Of a DNA stretch of 64,000 bases, positions 8,223 to 17,202 are shown in pieces. The stretch covers positions 111,192 to 175,191 of the forward strand of contig MIAG01000002.1 of assembly GCA_001829005.1 (NCBI GenBank). Reading direction: 5' to 3'. A program made the translations under genes and the position numbers. Origin of the DNA: Sphingobacteriia bacterium RIFOXYC2_FULL_35_18 (lineage in GTDB: Bacteria; Bacteroidota; Bacteroidia; Chitinophagales; Chitinophagaceae). Position 1 is the stretch's first letter, and each line of letters opens with the position of its first letter. The notes under the pieces are model-generated. The model searched no databases. It had not been told where the DNA came from and saw only the letters and a program-made list of their open reading frames with translations.

Positions 8223-9422
8223 ATGTCTAGTTTTATAATAACATGTCCTAATTGTAGTCATCAGTTTGAACCTGGGGATACCATGCGCGATGAAATTGAG
8301 AAAGAACTACGTGGTAAAATGAAAGATTGGCAAAAGAAAAAGGAAATTGAAACTGCTGAACTGCTTGAAGCAGAGAAAAAGAAAATGCAATCTGAGATGC
8401 AGGAAACAGTTAAAAAATCATTGGCTGCCGATTATGAGAATCAGTTAAAATTATTACAACAAGAAGCTGCAGATAGTGCAGAAAAATTGAAAGAGTCTAG
8501 AAGAAAAGAATTAGAATTTTTGCAAAATGAACAAGCGCTTAAAACGCGCGAAGAAGAAATGCAATTGACCATTCAACGTCAATTAATGGAAGAGCGGTCT
8601 AAATTAAAAGAGCAATTACAAAAAGAAGAATCAGAAAAAATAAGTCTAAAAGAACAAGAATACCAACTAAGAACCAAGGAGCTAGAAAAGCAAATTGAAG
8701 ACCAGAAAAAGTTGGTTGAAGAAATGCGAAGAAAGTCTGAGCAAGGTAGCATGCAATTACAAGGAGAAGTACAAGAACTGATGTTAGAAGAAATGTTACA
8801 AGCTACATTCCCATTCGACAAAATTGAAGAAGTAGGTAAAGGTGTTCGTGGGGCAGATTGTATTCAAATTGTACGCAATCAATTTGGCAATGAGTCTGGT
8901 AAAATCATTTATGAAAGCAAGCGTACCAAAGACTTTTCCAATGAATGGATAGAAAAGTTAAAAAAAGATATGCGAAGTCATGGTGCAGATGTGGCTGTTA
9001 TAGTTACTCAAACCTTCCCAAAAGATATGGAAAGATTCGGTGAAAAAGACGGGGTTTATATCTGCACTTTTACTGAAGTAAGAAGTGTTGCATTATTGCT
9101 TCGAAATGCATTATTGAAAATTGCTGATGCTCGTAAAAGCCAGGAAAATAAAGGCGATAAAATGGTTATGCTATACGACTATTTAACAGGGACAGAGTTT
9201 AGTGAACAATGGAAAGCAATCAGAGAAGGCTTTATGAGTATGCGTCAGAGTATTCAAAAAGAAAGAGATACCATGGAAAGACTTTGGAAAGCTCGTGAGA
9301 AACAGTTAGAGAAAGTATTACTGAATGCTGCTCATATACAAGGTTCAGTTGAAGGTATTGCTGGTGCAGATGCAGTAAACTTGAATTTAATTGAAGACAA
9401 TGACACTTTATTAATTGATTAA
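8223..9422 (+). CDS. DUF2130 domain protein: zinc-ribbon-like start, long coiled coil, nuclease-like C-domain
   Basis: A 399-residue soluble protein. It opens with a CPNCSHQFEPGD half zinc-ribbon, then a highly charged coiled coil (about 30-185), then the globular DUF2130 region. In that region GADCIQIV (D212) and YESKR (E231, K233) resemble the D...ExK signature of PD-(D/E)XK nucleases, and the following KDMRSHGADVAVIVTQTF fits the same fold. The nuclease idea is my inference; the family has no settled function. ATG 8223 is chosen over a TTG at 8187 because the Cys motif then sits at the usual place. Its stop overlaps the possible start of the kinase-like gene, suggesting one transcript. Confidence 0.88.
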   Translation: MSSFIITCPNCSHQFEPGDTMRDEIEKELRGKMKDWQKKKEIETAELLEAEKKKMQSEMQETVKKSLAADYENQLKLLQQEAADSAEKLKESRRKELEFLQNEQALKTREEEMQLTIQRQLMEERSKLKEQLQKEESEKISLKEQEYQLRTKELEKQIEDQKKLVEEMRRKSEQGSMQLQGEVQELMLEEMLQATFPFDKIEEVGKGVRGADCIQIVRNQFGNESGKIIYESKRTKDFSNEWIEKLKKDMRSHGADVAVIVTQTFPKDMERFGEKDGVYICTFTEVRSVALLLRNALLKIADARKSQENKGDKMVMLYDYLTGTEFSEQWKAIREGFMSMRQSIQKERDTMERLWKAREKQLEKVLLNAAHIQGSVEGIAGADAVNLNLIEDNDTLLID

Positions 9423-10512
9423 TTTCTTCGACCATATTAATCCAGAAGGTAAAGCCAATATTCCCTCCAAAAGGAAACCCATGTTTCCAATTAAAGAAGA
9501 TTTGCGCCAATACTTAAGAAGATATGGCAGGGAGGTTTTGCTCCCCTTTAGCTACCAAGATTTACAACGGTTTACCTATACTATTCCTTTAAAAGACAAA
9601 AATGGGAACAATACTGCTTGGGAGCAGGTTTCGTATGATATGCGCGAATGGGATTTCCTACGGAAGAGTCTTGTGAAAGTATATGCCATATTAAAAACGG
9701 AAGGTGATTTAAGTTTTGCCAACCACTTAGATGTTGCAAGAATTGATTATTGTTATTTTGGCAATAGTCAGCCTTTTCGAATTCGAATTGTAAATAAATT
9801 CAATGATAACTATGATCATTACTATATTAAAAGAGCGGATGCAAGTAGAATATATGGATTAGAATTAGAGCATATACTTTCCCCCAATCGCATTACTTAC
9901 TTTACAAGTAAAGACACTTTAATTGAAGAACATATTCCTGGAATACCAGGAGATTTATTTATTCGCGATTATATAGACGCAGAAAACACCAATAAAATTA
10001 GACTAGCCAAAGAGTTTGTCAAATTTAATGAGCGATGTTTTGTTCAATTATTAGGTGATATGCGGTCGTATAATTTTGTTGTTAATATTATCCCAGATAT
10101 AGAAGACTTTCAATACCGTATTAGGGCTATTGATTTTGATCAACAATCATACGAAGGCCGAAAAAATTTATACCTGCCTCAATTTTTTAAAGACAATCAG
10201 GCATTGGTAAATATGGTATTAAAACACTTAGACAAGCAATCCATTGAGCAATATCAGGCAGAAGAAAAAACCATGATGACATTCCGGTTGGTTTCTTCTC
10301 GCTATCGGGTTAAAGAAATTTTAGACATCATGGACGATGACCAAATTTCTACCAATGAAAAAATAGCTGAATTAAGAGAAGCCTTATTTGTACATTTCAA
10401 CAATCCCCAATACTTAAAAGCCCGAACCATGGGACAATTGTTGAAAACACATTTAAAATGTTCATTAAGAAAATACTTAAAAAAAATGCCCAAAACTGGT
10501 AAACACGAATAA
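9415..10512 (+). CDS. Uncharacterised protein with kinase/phosphotransferase-like motifs
   Basis: I do not recognise a named family for this 365-residue protein. Motifs in the right order suggest a protein-kinase-like fold: K139 in a YYIK strand, E150/E152 in the following helix, a hinge-like LIEEHIPGIPG, a catalytic-loop-like GDMRSYN (D215 and N220, spaced as in HxDxxxxN), then AIDFDQ (D240-F-D242) in the place of DFG. A basic C-terminus ends it. The frame can start at a TTG (9415) that overlaps the DUF2130 stop by 8 bases, or at ATG 9481, which would drop the first 22 residues; I cannot decide. Adjacency to DUF2130 suggests shared expression. The kinase reading is inference. Confidence 0.8.
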   Translation: MINFFDHINPEGKANIPSKRKPMFPIKEDLRQYLRRYGREVLLPFSYQDLQRFTYTIPLKDKNGNNTAWEQVSYDMREWDFLRKSLVKVYAILKTEGDLSFANHLDVARIDYCYFGNSQPFRIRIVNKFNDNYDHYYIKRADASRIYGLELEHILSPNRITYFTSKDTLIEEHIPGIPGDLFIRDYIDAENTNKIRLAKEFVKFNERCFVQLLGDMRSYNFVVNIIPDIEDFQYRIRAIDFDQQSYEGRKNLYLPQFFKDNQALVNMVLKHLDKQSIEQYQAEEKTMMTFRLVSSRYRVKEILDIMDDDQISTNEKIAELREALFVHFNNPQYLKARTMGQLLKTHLKCSLRKYLKKMPKTGKHE

Positions 10513-10513
10513 C

Positions 10514-11149
10514 TCAATCATTGTTTAACCATACTAAACTAAGTTCATTAGTTAGCCGATAATGCAATTGCAAATTTGCTTCAAAGTCATCTTTCCGAAA
10601 AAATGCTTTTAAAATACCTGTTGAATTCAAGTCAGCTGCTTCCACTTGCATACATTCACTGAAATCGATATCTCCCCTTCCCCACCACTTAAACATGGCT
10701 TCTTTTGCACTCCATAATAAAGTAAGTGTACGAAACTTTTCCTGCTCTTCCATTGCTTCAATATTCCAATTGGTTAATTCAGAAACATGCAAAAATTTAT
10801 GCCTGATTTTGTTCACTCGGTGGGTCACCAACTCAACATCTACCCCCACTCTTTCGGTGGAACTCACTATGGCTGCAGCATAATCCCCGCAATGTGAAAT
10901 AGAAAAATGATAGGCTTCATTGGGTAAATAAGGTTTACGGGTGTCTGCTATTTGAATTAGCTCACTTGGGAAATCAGCAAATAAGTATGGGAGCAAAAAC
11001 CTACCCGCCAAATGCTGTAATCGTTTGTGGGGATGGGTTACTTGCTGTTGTATGGTTACTTTTTGGGTAAAAAACGACTCCCCCTCTTCAATCTTCCAAA
11101 CGGCCAATTGAGTAAAATCGTTGATATTTTGTTGATAATAGATGGGCAC
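10514..11149 (-). CDS. 4'-phosphopantetheinyl transferase superfamily protein (Sfp type)
   Basis: A 211-residue Sfp-type transferase, which moves 4'-phosphopantetheine from coenzyme A to a serine of an acyl or peptidyl carrier protein. The Mg2+ site is visible as GVDVE (D104, E106) and the second family motif as WSAKEAMFKW (W146, K149, E150); HFSISHCGDY (about 81-90) is the usual first motif. No carrier-protein or polyketide/peptide synthetase gene is in the window, so its partner is unknown; a housekeeping fatty-acid carrier protein is possible. It converges with the kinase-like gene with one base between the two frames. Confidence 0.9.
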   Translation of the reverse strand: MPIYYQQNINDFTQLAVWKIEEGESFFTQKVTIQQQVTHPHKRLQHLAGRFLLPYLFADFPSELIQIADTRKPYLPNEAYHFSISHCGDYAAAIVSSTERVGVDVELVTHRVNKIRHKFLHVSELTNWNIEAMEEQEKFRTLTLLWSAKEAMFKWWGRGDIDFSECMQVEAADLNSTGILKAFFRKDDFEANLQLHYRLTNELSLVWLNND

Positions 11150-11217
11150 AAAAAGATTTTAGCGTATACATTGCAGAATTAGCATTTTTTTGCAATTCAA
11201 CAGTAAAATTAACGGGA

Positions 11218-11754
11218 ATGATTTTAAGTGATCTACGCATTTTAGAAGAAATAGAAAAAGGGACTATTAAAATTGAACCTTATGATAGAGCCGACCTAGG
11301 TAGTAATAGCTATGATGTTCATTTAGGCAAATGGTTAGCTACCTATACCGATGAAGTATTGGATGCTAAAAAACACAATACAATTACCTATTTTGAAATT
11401 CCTGAAGAAGGATATGTATTGCACCCAAGCGGATTTTACTTAGGCGTTACAGAAGAGTATACAGAAACGCATGCGCATGTTCCATTTTTAGAAGGCAAAT
11501 CTTCAACTGGAAGATTGGGTATTGATATTCATGCAACAGCAGGAAAAGGTGATGTAGGCTTTTGCGGTAACTGGACTTTAGAAATTTCTTGTAAACAACC
11601 CGTTCGAGTTTATAGAGGTATGCCAATTGGTCAATTAATCTATTTTCCAGTTGATGGAGAAATTGGGGTGAAATACAATCAAAAAGGAAATGCTAAATAC
11701 AGTGGACAACCCAATAAGCCAATTGAAAGTATGATGTGGAAGAATAAATTTTAA
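11218..11754 (+). CDS. dcd: dCTP deaminase
   Basis: A 178-residue member of the dCTP deaminase/dUTPase family. It converts dCTP to dUTP for thymidylate synthesis. Recognisable segments are the N-terminal MILSDLRI, the LGSNSYDVHLG nucleotide-fold strand, and GKSSTGRLGIDIHATAGKGDVGFCG, which carries the conserved SxxxR(L)G substrate loop, followed by the phosphate-binding MPIGQLIYF. Length is typical. Whether it is mono- or bifunctional (also hydrolysing dUTP) cannot be told from reading. It is divergent from the phosphopantetheinyl transferase and its stop overlaps the TspO stop by 4 bases. Confidence 0.93.
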   Translation: MILSDLRILEEIEKGTIKIEPYDRADLGSNSYDVHLGKWLATYTDEVLDAKKHNTITYFEIPEEGYVLHPSGFYLGVTEEYTETHAHVPFLEGKSSTGRLGIDIHATAGKGDVGFCGNWTLEISCKQPVRVYRGMPIGQLIYFPVDGEIGVKYNQKGNAKYSGQPNKPIESMMWKNKF

Positions 11755-12224
11755 TTTAATTGCCAGATACTTCCATTAAGTATGCTTGCAAAACTTACCC
11801 ATAAAAGGTAAGGAATTAATAAAGCGGCAGCAAGCGTTGAAAGTTTTCTGAATTGAATTATTGTGAGTAAAATAAATACCCACATTGCAATGATTTCTAC
11901 AAATGCCCATCCAATTTGGTGCATCGAAAAGAAAATAATTGACCAACAAAAATTCAAAATAAATTGAATAATGAAAATTCGTATGGCCTGTGTTCGGGCC
12001 GCACTAATTGGTAATTTCCAAATCAGGTAAAAGCTAATCCCCATTAAAACATATAAAGTAGTCCACATAGGGCCAAATATCCAATTGGGGGGATTAAAAG
12101 AGGGTTTATTTAGCCCTGCATACCAAGTAGGTATTTCTGCAATAGTGAAGATGCCTCCTAACGATCCTAGACCAACTGTTGCAATTATAGAAAGGATTAA
12201 TTTTTGTGGATTAGTTATTTTCAT
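11751..12224 (-). CDS. TspO/MBR family membrane protein
   Basis: A 157-residue protein with five membrane helices, as in all TspO/translocator proteins. Family landmarks are IPTWYAGLNKPSFNPPNWIFGPMWTTLY, giving the WY...L.KPs..PP.w.F...W..LY pattern at about 32-58, and the FCWSIIFF helix in the middle. TspO proteins bind porphyrins and are linked to tetrapyrrole and stress regulation. Its start overlaps the end of the DUF3810 gene by 14 bases, so the two are probably co-transcribed. Confidence 0.92.
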   Translation of the reverse strand: MKITNPQKLILSIIATVGLGSLGGIFTIAEIPTWYAGLNKPSFNPPNWIFGPMWTTLYVLMGISFYLIWKLPISAARTQAIRIFIIQFILNFCWSIIFFSMHQIGWAFVEIIAMWVFILLTIIQFRKLSTLAAALLIPYLLWVSFASILNGSIWQLN

Positions 12225-13326
12225 TTTTTCTTTTTTGATAACTGATTAACCAAGCAACCACTTCGTTATAACTATCTATTCCAGCCATTTGATGATTCAT
12301 TTTTAAAAACTGGTCATATAAGTTATTGCTGATTGGACTGAAATCATTTCTACGTTTATAAAAAAAATCGCGAATATCTTTCCGATCTTTTTTAACCAAT
12401 GTATCCATTCGATTTCGATTGTTTTTAACTACTTGTTCAAATGCTCCATAATTCTCCTTGGCATACAAAAGGTACTGTTCATTAAACGAATAGTTTAATA
12501 AATCTAAATACATTGAATATTTTAAATAAGAGTTTGAACTGGATTTTGCTGCCAAAAATCCAATAAAACTTGCTTCGCTCTCACTTGCATATCCTAATTG
12601 GTGGGCCACTTCATGACATATGATAAAAGGATTTAAAATTCCTGGTAAATCATTCCTCAAATGTGCTTCACCAGTAAATGGGTTATAATAACCCGAGAAA
12701 CCAATATAATCTGCAATAGGTTCAAACAGGCTAAATTTTACAGATTGAATAGTTGTTTTTAAAAAGGGAAATTGAATTGAAGCCTTGTCATAAGCCATTT
12801 GGGCATCATCCATTAATTGCTTTTTTGTAAAAACAGGCAAACCGTCAGAACCAATTTGTCTTCTATAATAATTAGCCGAGTCAATCAACTCATTCGTTAA
12901 CTCTGTAATTTGTTTTTGGTTATATACGGTGGGATTTAAGCCTAAAGCCAAGGCAATCCCTCCTCTTTTGTAATTGAAACCCCAAAATAGTTGAAATAGC
13001 ATATAACCTATTAACCCAAATTGCAGCATTTTATGTAATCCCGACCAAAAGAATGTTATCCTTTGATTTGAATGCAAAAAATATATAAACCACTTTAGAA
13101 AATGTATAGATATATATATAATAAAAGCAGAATAAATGAAATCTCCGAGGCTAAATGGAAAGAAATTGGAACCCTTTTTTAAAAAATTAGACCAAAGTGG
13201 ATAAAATTTTGCAACATAGCAGTTTTCCACAAACCAAGAAGATTGTCCTGCCAAATAGGTTAAAATGCCTCCAAGAAGCAGCAAAAAGGTCTTTTTTATA
13301 TTTTTTTCATCTATTATTAGCTGCAT
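12211..13326 (-). CDS. DUF3810 membrane protein with metallopeptidase-like HEVAH motif
   Basis: A 371-residue Bacteroidota-type DUF3810 protein. Three membrane helices occupy the N-terminal third (about 11-30, 60-82, 98-118). The soluble part has FSLFEPIADYIGFSGYYNPFTGEAHLRNDLPG and then ICHEVAHQLGYASESEASF: an HExxH zinc site followed by a downstream Glu, the arrangement of a gluzincin-like peptidase. Peptidase activity is inferred from this motif only. The start is 118 bases from the divergent YceD gene. A TAACTTTA sequence about 20 bases upstream may be its -7 box. Confidence 0.88.
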   Translation of the reverse strand: MQLIIDEKNIKKTFLLLLGGILTYLAGQSSWFVENCYVAKFYPLWSNFLKKGSNFFPFSLGDFIYSAFIIYISIHFLKWFIYFLHSNQRITFFWSGLHKMLQFGLIGYMLFQLFWGFNYKRGGIALALGLNPTVYNQKQITELTNELIDSANYYRRQIGSDGLPVFTKKQLMDDAQMAYDKASIQFPFLKTTIQSVKFSLFEPIADYIGFSGYYNPFTGEAHLRNDLPGILNPFIICHEVAHQLGYASESEASFIGFLAAKSSSNSYLKYSMYLDLLNYSFNEQYLLYAKENYGAFEQVVKNNRNRMDTLVKKDRKDIRDFFYKRRNDFSPISNNLYDQFLKMNHQMAGIDSYNEVVAWLISYQKRKNENN

Positions 13327-13391
13327 ATTTGCATAGTTCTAGACTAAAGTTAGGATGGAGACTGCACTTAAACGGCTTATTTTTAGTTTAC

Positions 13392-13423
13392 TTTGGCAAA
13401 TTGGGCTGTTTTTTCTACCTTTG
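13392..13423 (+). promoter_or_regulatory. Bacteroidota-type promoter for yceD-rpmF-plsX
   Basis: TTTG at 13392-13395, a 20-base spacer and TACCTTTG at 13416-13423 match the -33 and -7 consensus of the phylum. Transcription would begin near 13428, giving a leader of only about 15 bases before the ATG at 13444. Confidence 0.6.
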
Positions 13424-13443
13424 CAAACCCTTAAAACGTGGAT

Positions 13444-13989
13444 ATGAATCATCGGCGCGAATATGAGATCGCTTTTGTGGGTTTGAAGCCGGGTGTTCAT
13501 GTATACGAATACAAGGTGGACGATAAGTTCTTTATACCTTATGGCGAGCAAGATTTCAGTAATTGTGATGCTACTGTAAAATTGTTACTAGACAAAAAAT
13601 CGGGTTTCATGCAATTGAAATTTGATATTGATGGTAGCATTCAAGCAGGTTGCGATCGTTGCGGAAATACCCTTCCCCTTCAATTATGGGACGAGTTTAA
13701 TATCATTGTAAAAATGGTAGATGAACCCGATACTTTAAATGAACAGGAAGAAGATCCAGATGTCTATTATATTAGTAGAAACGAAAGTCATCTACAAGTA
13801 GCCAATTGGATTTACGAGTTTGTCAACTTGAGCATTCCTTTGCAAAAAACCTGTTCTCCTGAAGAGATGGGTGGCCCAAAATGCAACAAAGAAGTGTTAG
13901 AGAAATTAAGGAAAATGGAAGAAGAAGCAACTAGAGACAGTACCCCAACCGTATGGAAGGGATTAGAAAAGTTTAAAGATTTAGAATAA
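13444..13989 (+). CDS. YceD/DUF177 family protein (co-expressed with ribosomal protein L32)
   Basis: A 181-residue DUF177 protein. The conserved cysteine pair CDRCG (near residue 62) is followed by acidic stretches (EEDPDVYYIS), a second possible metal pair (CSPEEMGGPKCN) and a Trp-Lys-Gly-Leu C-terminus, all usual for the Bacteroidota form. YceD proteins are almost always upstream of rpmF; in plants and bacteria they are linked to 23S rRNA accumulation. ATG 13444 is chosen over the GTG two codons earlier. It is followed by rpmF after 27 bases. Confidence 0.88.
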   Translation: MNHRREYEIAFVGLKPGVHVYEYKVDDKFFIPYGEQDFSNCDATVKLLLDKKSGFMQLKFDIDGSIQAGCDRCGNTLPLQLWDEFNIIVKMVDEPDTLNEQEEDPDVYYISRNESHLQVANWIYEFVNLSIPLQKTCSPEEMGGPKCNKEVLEKLRKMEEEATRDSTPTVWKGLEKFKDLE

Positions 13990-14016
13990 AAATTTTGTTA
14001 CCATAAATTTTGAGCA

Positions 14017-14211
14017 ATGCCAAATCCAAAACGCAGACATTCACAGCAGAGAAGTGCTAAAAGAAGAACGCACTATGTAGCACAAGAAGTTACTTTGAGC
14101 AAAGACTCCACTACAGGAGAAATACATGTACGTCATCGTGCACATGTTAGCGAAGGTAAATTGTTCTATAAAGGAAAGTTGGTTGCTGAGAAAGCACCAT
14201 TGAAAGCGTAA
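14017..14211 (+). CDS. rpmF: 50S ribosomal protein L32
   Basis: A 64-residue basic protein beginning MPNPKRRHSQQRSAKRRTHY, the hallmark start of L32. It lacks the two CxxC pairs of zinc-binding L32 forms, so it is a cysteine-free type. It lies between the YceD gene and plsX, the conserved bacterial order that couples ribosome and lipid synthesis. Confidence 0.97.
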   Translation: MPNPKRRHSQQRSAKRRTHYVAQEVTLSKDSTTGEIHVRHRAHVSEGKLFYKGKLVAEKAPLKA

Positions 14212-14246
14212 CCTTTACAGATCAGTTATACCCTTAGCTTGCTGCA

Positions 14247-15194
14247 ATGAATATAGGAATAGACATGATGGGAGGAGATTTTGCACCGTTAGAAGCGGTG
14301 AAAGGAATACTTCTGTACCTGTCTAATAAAAATACCGCAGTAAACTTATATTGCATAGGTGATGAGTCTTTAGTACAACCTTTAATTGAGGAGTATAAAG
14401 TTTCATCACCTAATTTGCATTTTGTACATGCTCCAGAAACCATTGGTTACCATGAGCATCCCACCAAAGCCTTAAAGGAAAAACAGCAATCCTCCATTGC
14501 TATCGGTTTTCACTTACTAGCTTCTGGAAAAATTGACGCATTCATTAGTGCAGGCAATACCGGCGCCATGTTAGTGGGCGCCATGTTTAGTATTAAAGCC
14601 ATTGCAGGCGTTAGTAGGCCAACTATTGCTACCGTTATTCCTAAAGTTAATGGATCTACAGGCGTATTATTAGATGTGGGATTGAATGCAGATTGCAAGC
14701 CTGAACTATTGAACCAATTTGCCATTCTAGGCAGTTTATATGCAGAGCATATTCTTGGGGTCAACCATCCATCAGTTGGTTTAGTGAACGTGGGTGAAGA
14801 AGAAGGGAAGGGTAATATTTTGGCTCAAGCCACCTACCCTCTTTTAAAAGAAAATAAACAAATCAATTTCATCGGCAATATTGAAGGAAGAGACTTCTTC
14901 AATGATAAAGCAAACGTAATGGTTTGCGATGGCTTCACTGGAAATATTGTACTAAAAATGGCTGAATCATTTTATGATTTAGCCAAAGAGAGAGGTCTGA
15001 CCAATGATGAATATTTAAGCCGTTTCCACTATGAAAACTACGGTGGTACTCCAGTTTTAGGAGTAGCAAAGCCAGTAATTATAGGACACGGAATCAGTTC
15101 TGCTAAAGCATTTTCCAATATGGTTTCATTGGCAGAAAAAATGATTTCTAGCAATATTTGCATTAAGATGGCTGCCTCTTTTCAGTCTACATAA
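14247..15194 (+). CDS. plsX: Phosphate acyltransferase PlsX
   Basis: A 315-residue PlsX, the peripheral membrane enzyme that makes acyl-phosphate from acyl-ACP for phospholipid synthesis. Typical segments: IGIDMMGGDFAPLEAVKG at the N-terminus, FISAGNTGAMLVGAM (about 92-106), LLDVGLNADCKPE, FIGNIEGRDFF and VMVCDGFTGNIVLKM. Its product is used by PlsY, which is also in the window at 46675. It begins 35 bases after rpmF and shares its promoter. Confidence 0.96.
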   Translation: MNIGIDMMGGDFAPLEAVKGILLYLSNKNTAVNLYCIGDESLVQPLIEEYKVSSPNLHFVHAPETIGYHEHPTKALKEKQQSSIAIGFHLLASGKIDAFISAGNTGAMLVGAMFSIKAIAGVSRPTIATVIPKVNGSTGVLLDVGLNADCKPELLNQFAILGSLYAEHILGVNHPSVGLVNVGEEEGKGNILAQATYPLLKENKQINFIGNIEGRDFFNDKANVMVCDGFTGNIVLKMAESFYDLAKERGLTNDEYLSRFHYENYGGTPVLGVAKPVIIGHGISSAKAFSNMVSLAEKMISSNICIKMAASFQST

Positions 15195-15231
15195 TTTCCA
15201 TTTCAATTCTGCCCTTTTTAATACATAAATT

Positions 15232-15801
15232 ATGTACCGCAAGATTTGTCTTTTCTTATTAAAATTGAGCGGTTGGAAATTAGATACCAATTTACCCAAA
15301 GACATACATAAATGTATTGTCATTGCTGCTCCGCATACCAGTAATTGGGATTTCTGGTACATGATATTGGCATTTGGAGTTTACGGATTAAAAATTCGTT
15401 TTACTGTGAAAAAAGAATGGATGAGATTTCCATTTAGTTTAATTATGAAGCCATTGGGCGGAATTGCCATAGATCGAACTGCAAGAAAAGATGGGAATAG
15501 ACCAAGTTTTGTTGAAGCTATGATTCAATTATACAATGAACATCAAGAATTAATAATTGTAATCACTCCCGAGGGAACAAGAAGCAAACGCACAGAGTGG
15601 AAAACTGGATTTTATCATGTTGCAACCAGCGCCCAAGTCCCGATTTTATTAGGCTATGTAGATTATGGTAAAAAAATTGCGGGAATAGGAAAAACGGTTA
15701 TTCCAACTAACTATCCAGCAACTATGAAAGAAATAATGGATTTTTATTCAACTATTACACCCAAGCATCCTCACTTATTTTCTGTTGACACTAACTATTA
15801 G
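15232..15801 (+). CDS. PlsC-like 1-acyl-glycerol-3-phosphate acyltransferase family protein
   Basis: A 189-residue short member of the LPLAT family. The catalytic HxxxxD motif appears as HTSNWD (near residues 35-40), and the phosphate/acceptor motif as TPEGTRS (near 113-119). It likely transfers an acyl group to a lysophospholipid or related acceptor at the inner membrane. It is shorter than canonical PlsC and resembles the small forms with an HTSNWD motif whose acceptor is not known. It follows plsX by 37 bases, so a link to phospholipid synthesis is plausible. Confidence 0.88.
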   Translation: MYRKICLFLLKLSGWKLDTNLPKDIHKCIVIAAPHTSNWDFWYMILAFGVYGLKIRFTVKKEWMRFPFSLIMKPLGGIAIDRTARKDGNRPSFVEAMIQLYNEHQELIIVITPEGTRSKRTEWKTGFYHVATSAQVPILLGYVDYGKKIAGIGKTVIPTNYPATMKEIMDFYSTITPKHPHLFSVDTNY

Positions 15802-15811
15802 GTCAAAACAA

Positions 15812-15819
15812 TACCTTTG
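15812..15819 (+). promoter_or_regulatory. Candidate -7 box for the cystathionine beta-synthase gene
   Basis: TACCTTTG lies 21 bases before the ATG at 15841. A TTG at 15785-15787 is the nearest -33-like element, with a rather long 24-base spacer, so the call rests mainly on the -7 match. Confidence 0.35.
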
Positions 15820-15840
15820 TACAAACAAGCGTTCGTTTTT

Positions 15841-17196
15841 ATGTGGAAGAAAAATGTACTAGAAACAATAGGCAACACTCCTATTATACAATTAAACAAA
15901 GTATCTAAAGGTATACCAGGGACAATCCTTGCTAAAGTAGATTACTTTAATCCAGGTAATTCCATAAAAGATAGAATGGCTTTGAAAATGGTTGAAGTGG
16001 CAGAACAAGAGGGCAAACTAAAGCCTGGTGGAACCATTATTGAAGGAACCAGCGGTAATACTGGAATGGGATTGGCATTGGCAGCATGTGTAAAAGGGTA
16101 TAAATGCATTTTTGTAACAACAGATAAGCAATCAAAAGAGAAAGCAGATATCTTGAAAGCAGTGGGTGCAGAAGTAATTGTTTGTCCAACGAATGTATTG
16201 CCAGAAGACCCGCGCAGTTACTACAGTGTAGCAAAGCGTTTGGGAAAAGAAATTCCCAATTCAATGTACATGAATCAATATGATAACTTAGCCAATCGTC
16301 AAGCGCATTATGAAAGTACAGGCCCAGAAATTTGGGAACAGACTGAAGGGAAAATCACTCATTTGGTTTGCACTGCTGGTACAGGTGGTACAATTACTGG
16401 CACTGCAATGTATTTAAAAGAAAAAAATCCCAATATTCAAATTTGGGCAATAGATGTTTATGGTTCTCTTTTAACCAACTATTACAAGACTGGTGAGATA
16501 GACATGAAATTTGTTCACCCTTATATTAGTGAAGGATTTGGGGAAGATTTTCTGCCACAGAACTATGATATGAGTGTGATTGATCATTTTGAACAAGTGA
16601 CAGATAAAGATGGTGCGGTAATGGCTCGAAGAATTGCCAAAGAAGAAGGCTTATTTTGCGGCTACAGTGCAGGATCATGTTTGCAAGGCTTAGTTCAATT
16701 AAAAGATAAATTACCAAACGATGCAGTAGTTGTTTGTATTTTTCACGATCATGGCAGTAGATATGTTGGGAAAATTTATAATGATCAATGGATGATGGAA
16801 AGAGGATTCTTAGACGTGAAATCATTCAAAGACATTGTAAATGGCAGGCATGCTAAACGTTTGGTGTCAATTGCCCCAGACAATACTGTTGCAGAAACGG
16901 TAGAGTTAATGAAGAAATACGATATTGAACATATACCTGTTATGCAGGAAGGGATTCCAATTGGTTCTGTTAGTGAAAATGGCTTGTTTCAAAAAGTATT
17001 CAGCAATCCTGAAATTAAAAATGCAACTGTGAACAGTGTAATTGAACCTGCTTATCCGGTAGTAGACTTTGATACACCAGTTGAAAGGCTAGGCAGTTTA
17101 ATTACCAAAGAAATGGGAGCCGTATTAGCTAAAGATGAGAAAGGCGATTATCATATTGTTACAAAATACGATGTTATACAAAGCCTTGCAAAATAG
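15841..17196 (+). CDS. Cystathionine beta-synthase (PLP enzyme with C-terminal CBS pair)
   Basis: A 451-residue protein: a fold-type II PLP domain (about 1-320) and two CBS repeats (about 335-450). PLP attachment is the Lys in NPGNSIKDRMA; the substrate loop is EGTSGNTGMGLA and the phosphate loop TAGTGGTITGTA. It condenses serine and homocysteine to cystathionine, or acts as a cysteine synthase-like enzyme; the CBS pair (from HAKRLVSIAPDNTVAETVELM) may bind adenosyl ligands. ATG 15841 is preferred to a TTG eight codons upstream because it gives the family's usual start. A LysR regulator follows after 6 bases. Confidence 0.92.
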   Translation: MWKKNVLETIGNTPIIQLNKVSKGIPGTILAKVDYFNPGNSIKDRMALKMVEVAEQEGKLKPGGTIIEGTSGNTGMGLALAACVKGYKCIFVTTDKQSKEKADILKAVGAEVIVCPTNVLPEDPRSYYSVAKRLGKEIPNSMYMNQYDNLANRQAHYESTGPEIWEQTEGKITHLVCTAGTGGTITGTAMYLKEKNPNIQIWAIDVYGSLLTNYYKTGEIDMKFVHPYISEGFGEDFLPQNYDMSVIDHFEQVTDKDGAVMARRIAKEEGLFCGYSAGSCLQGLVQLKDKLPNDAVVVCIFHDHGSRYVGKIYNDQWMMERGFLDVKSFKDIVNGRHAKRLVSIAPDNTVAETVELMKKYDIEHIPVMQEGIPIGSVSENGLFQKVFSNPEIKNATVNSVIEPAYPVVDFDTPVERLGSLITKEMGAVLAKDEKGDYHIVTKYDVIQSLAK

Positions 17197-17202
17197 CTTA
17201 TC

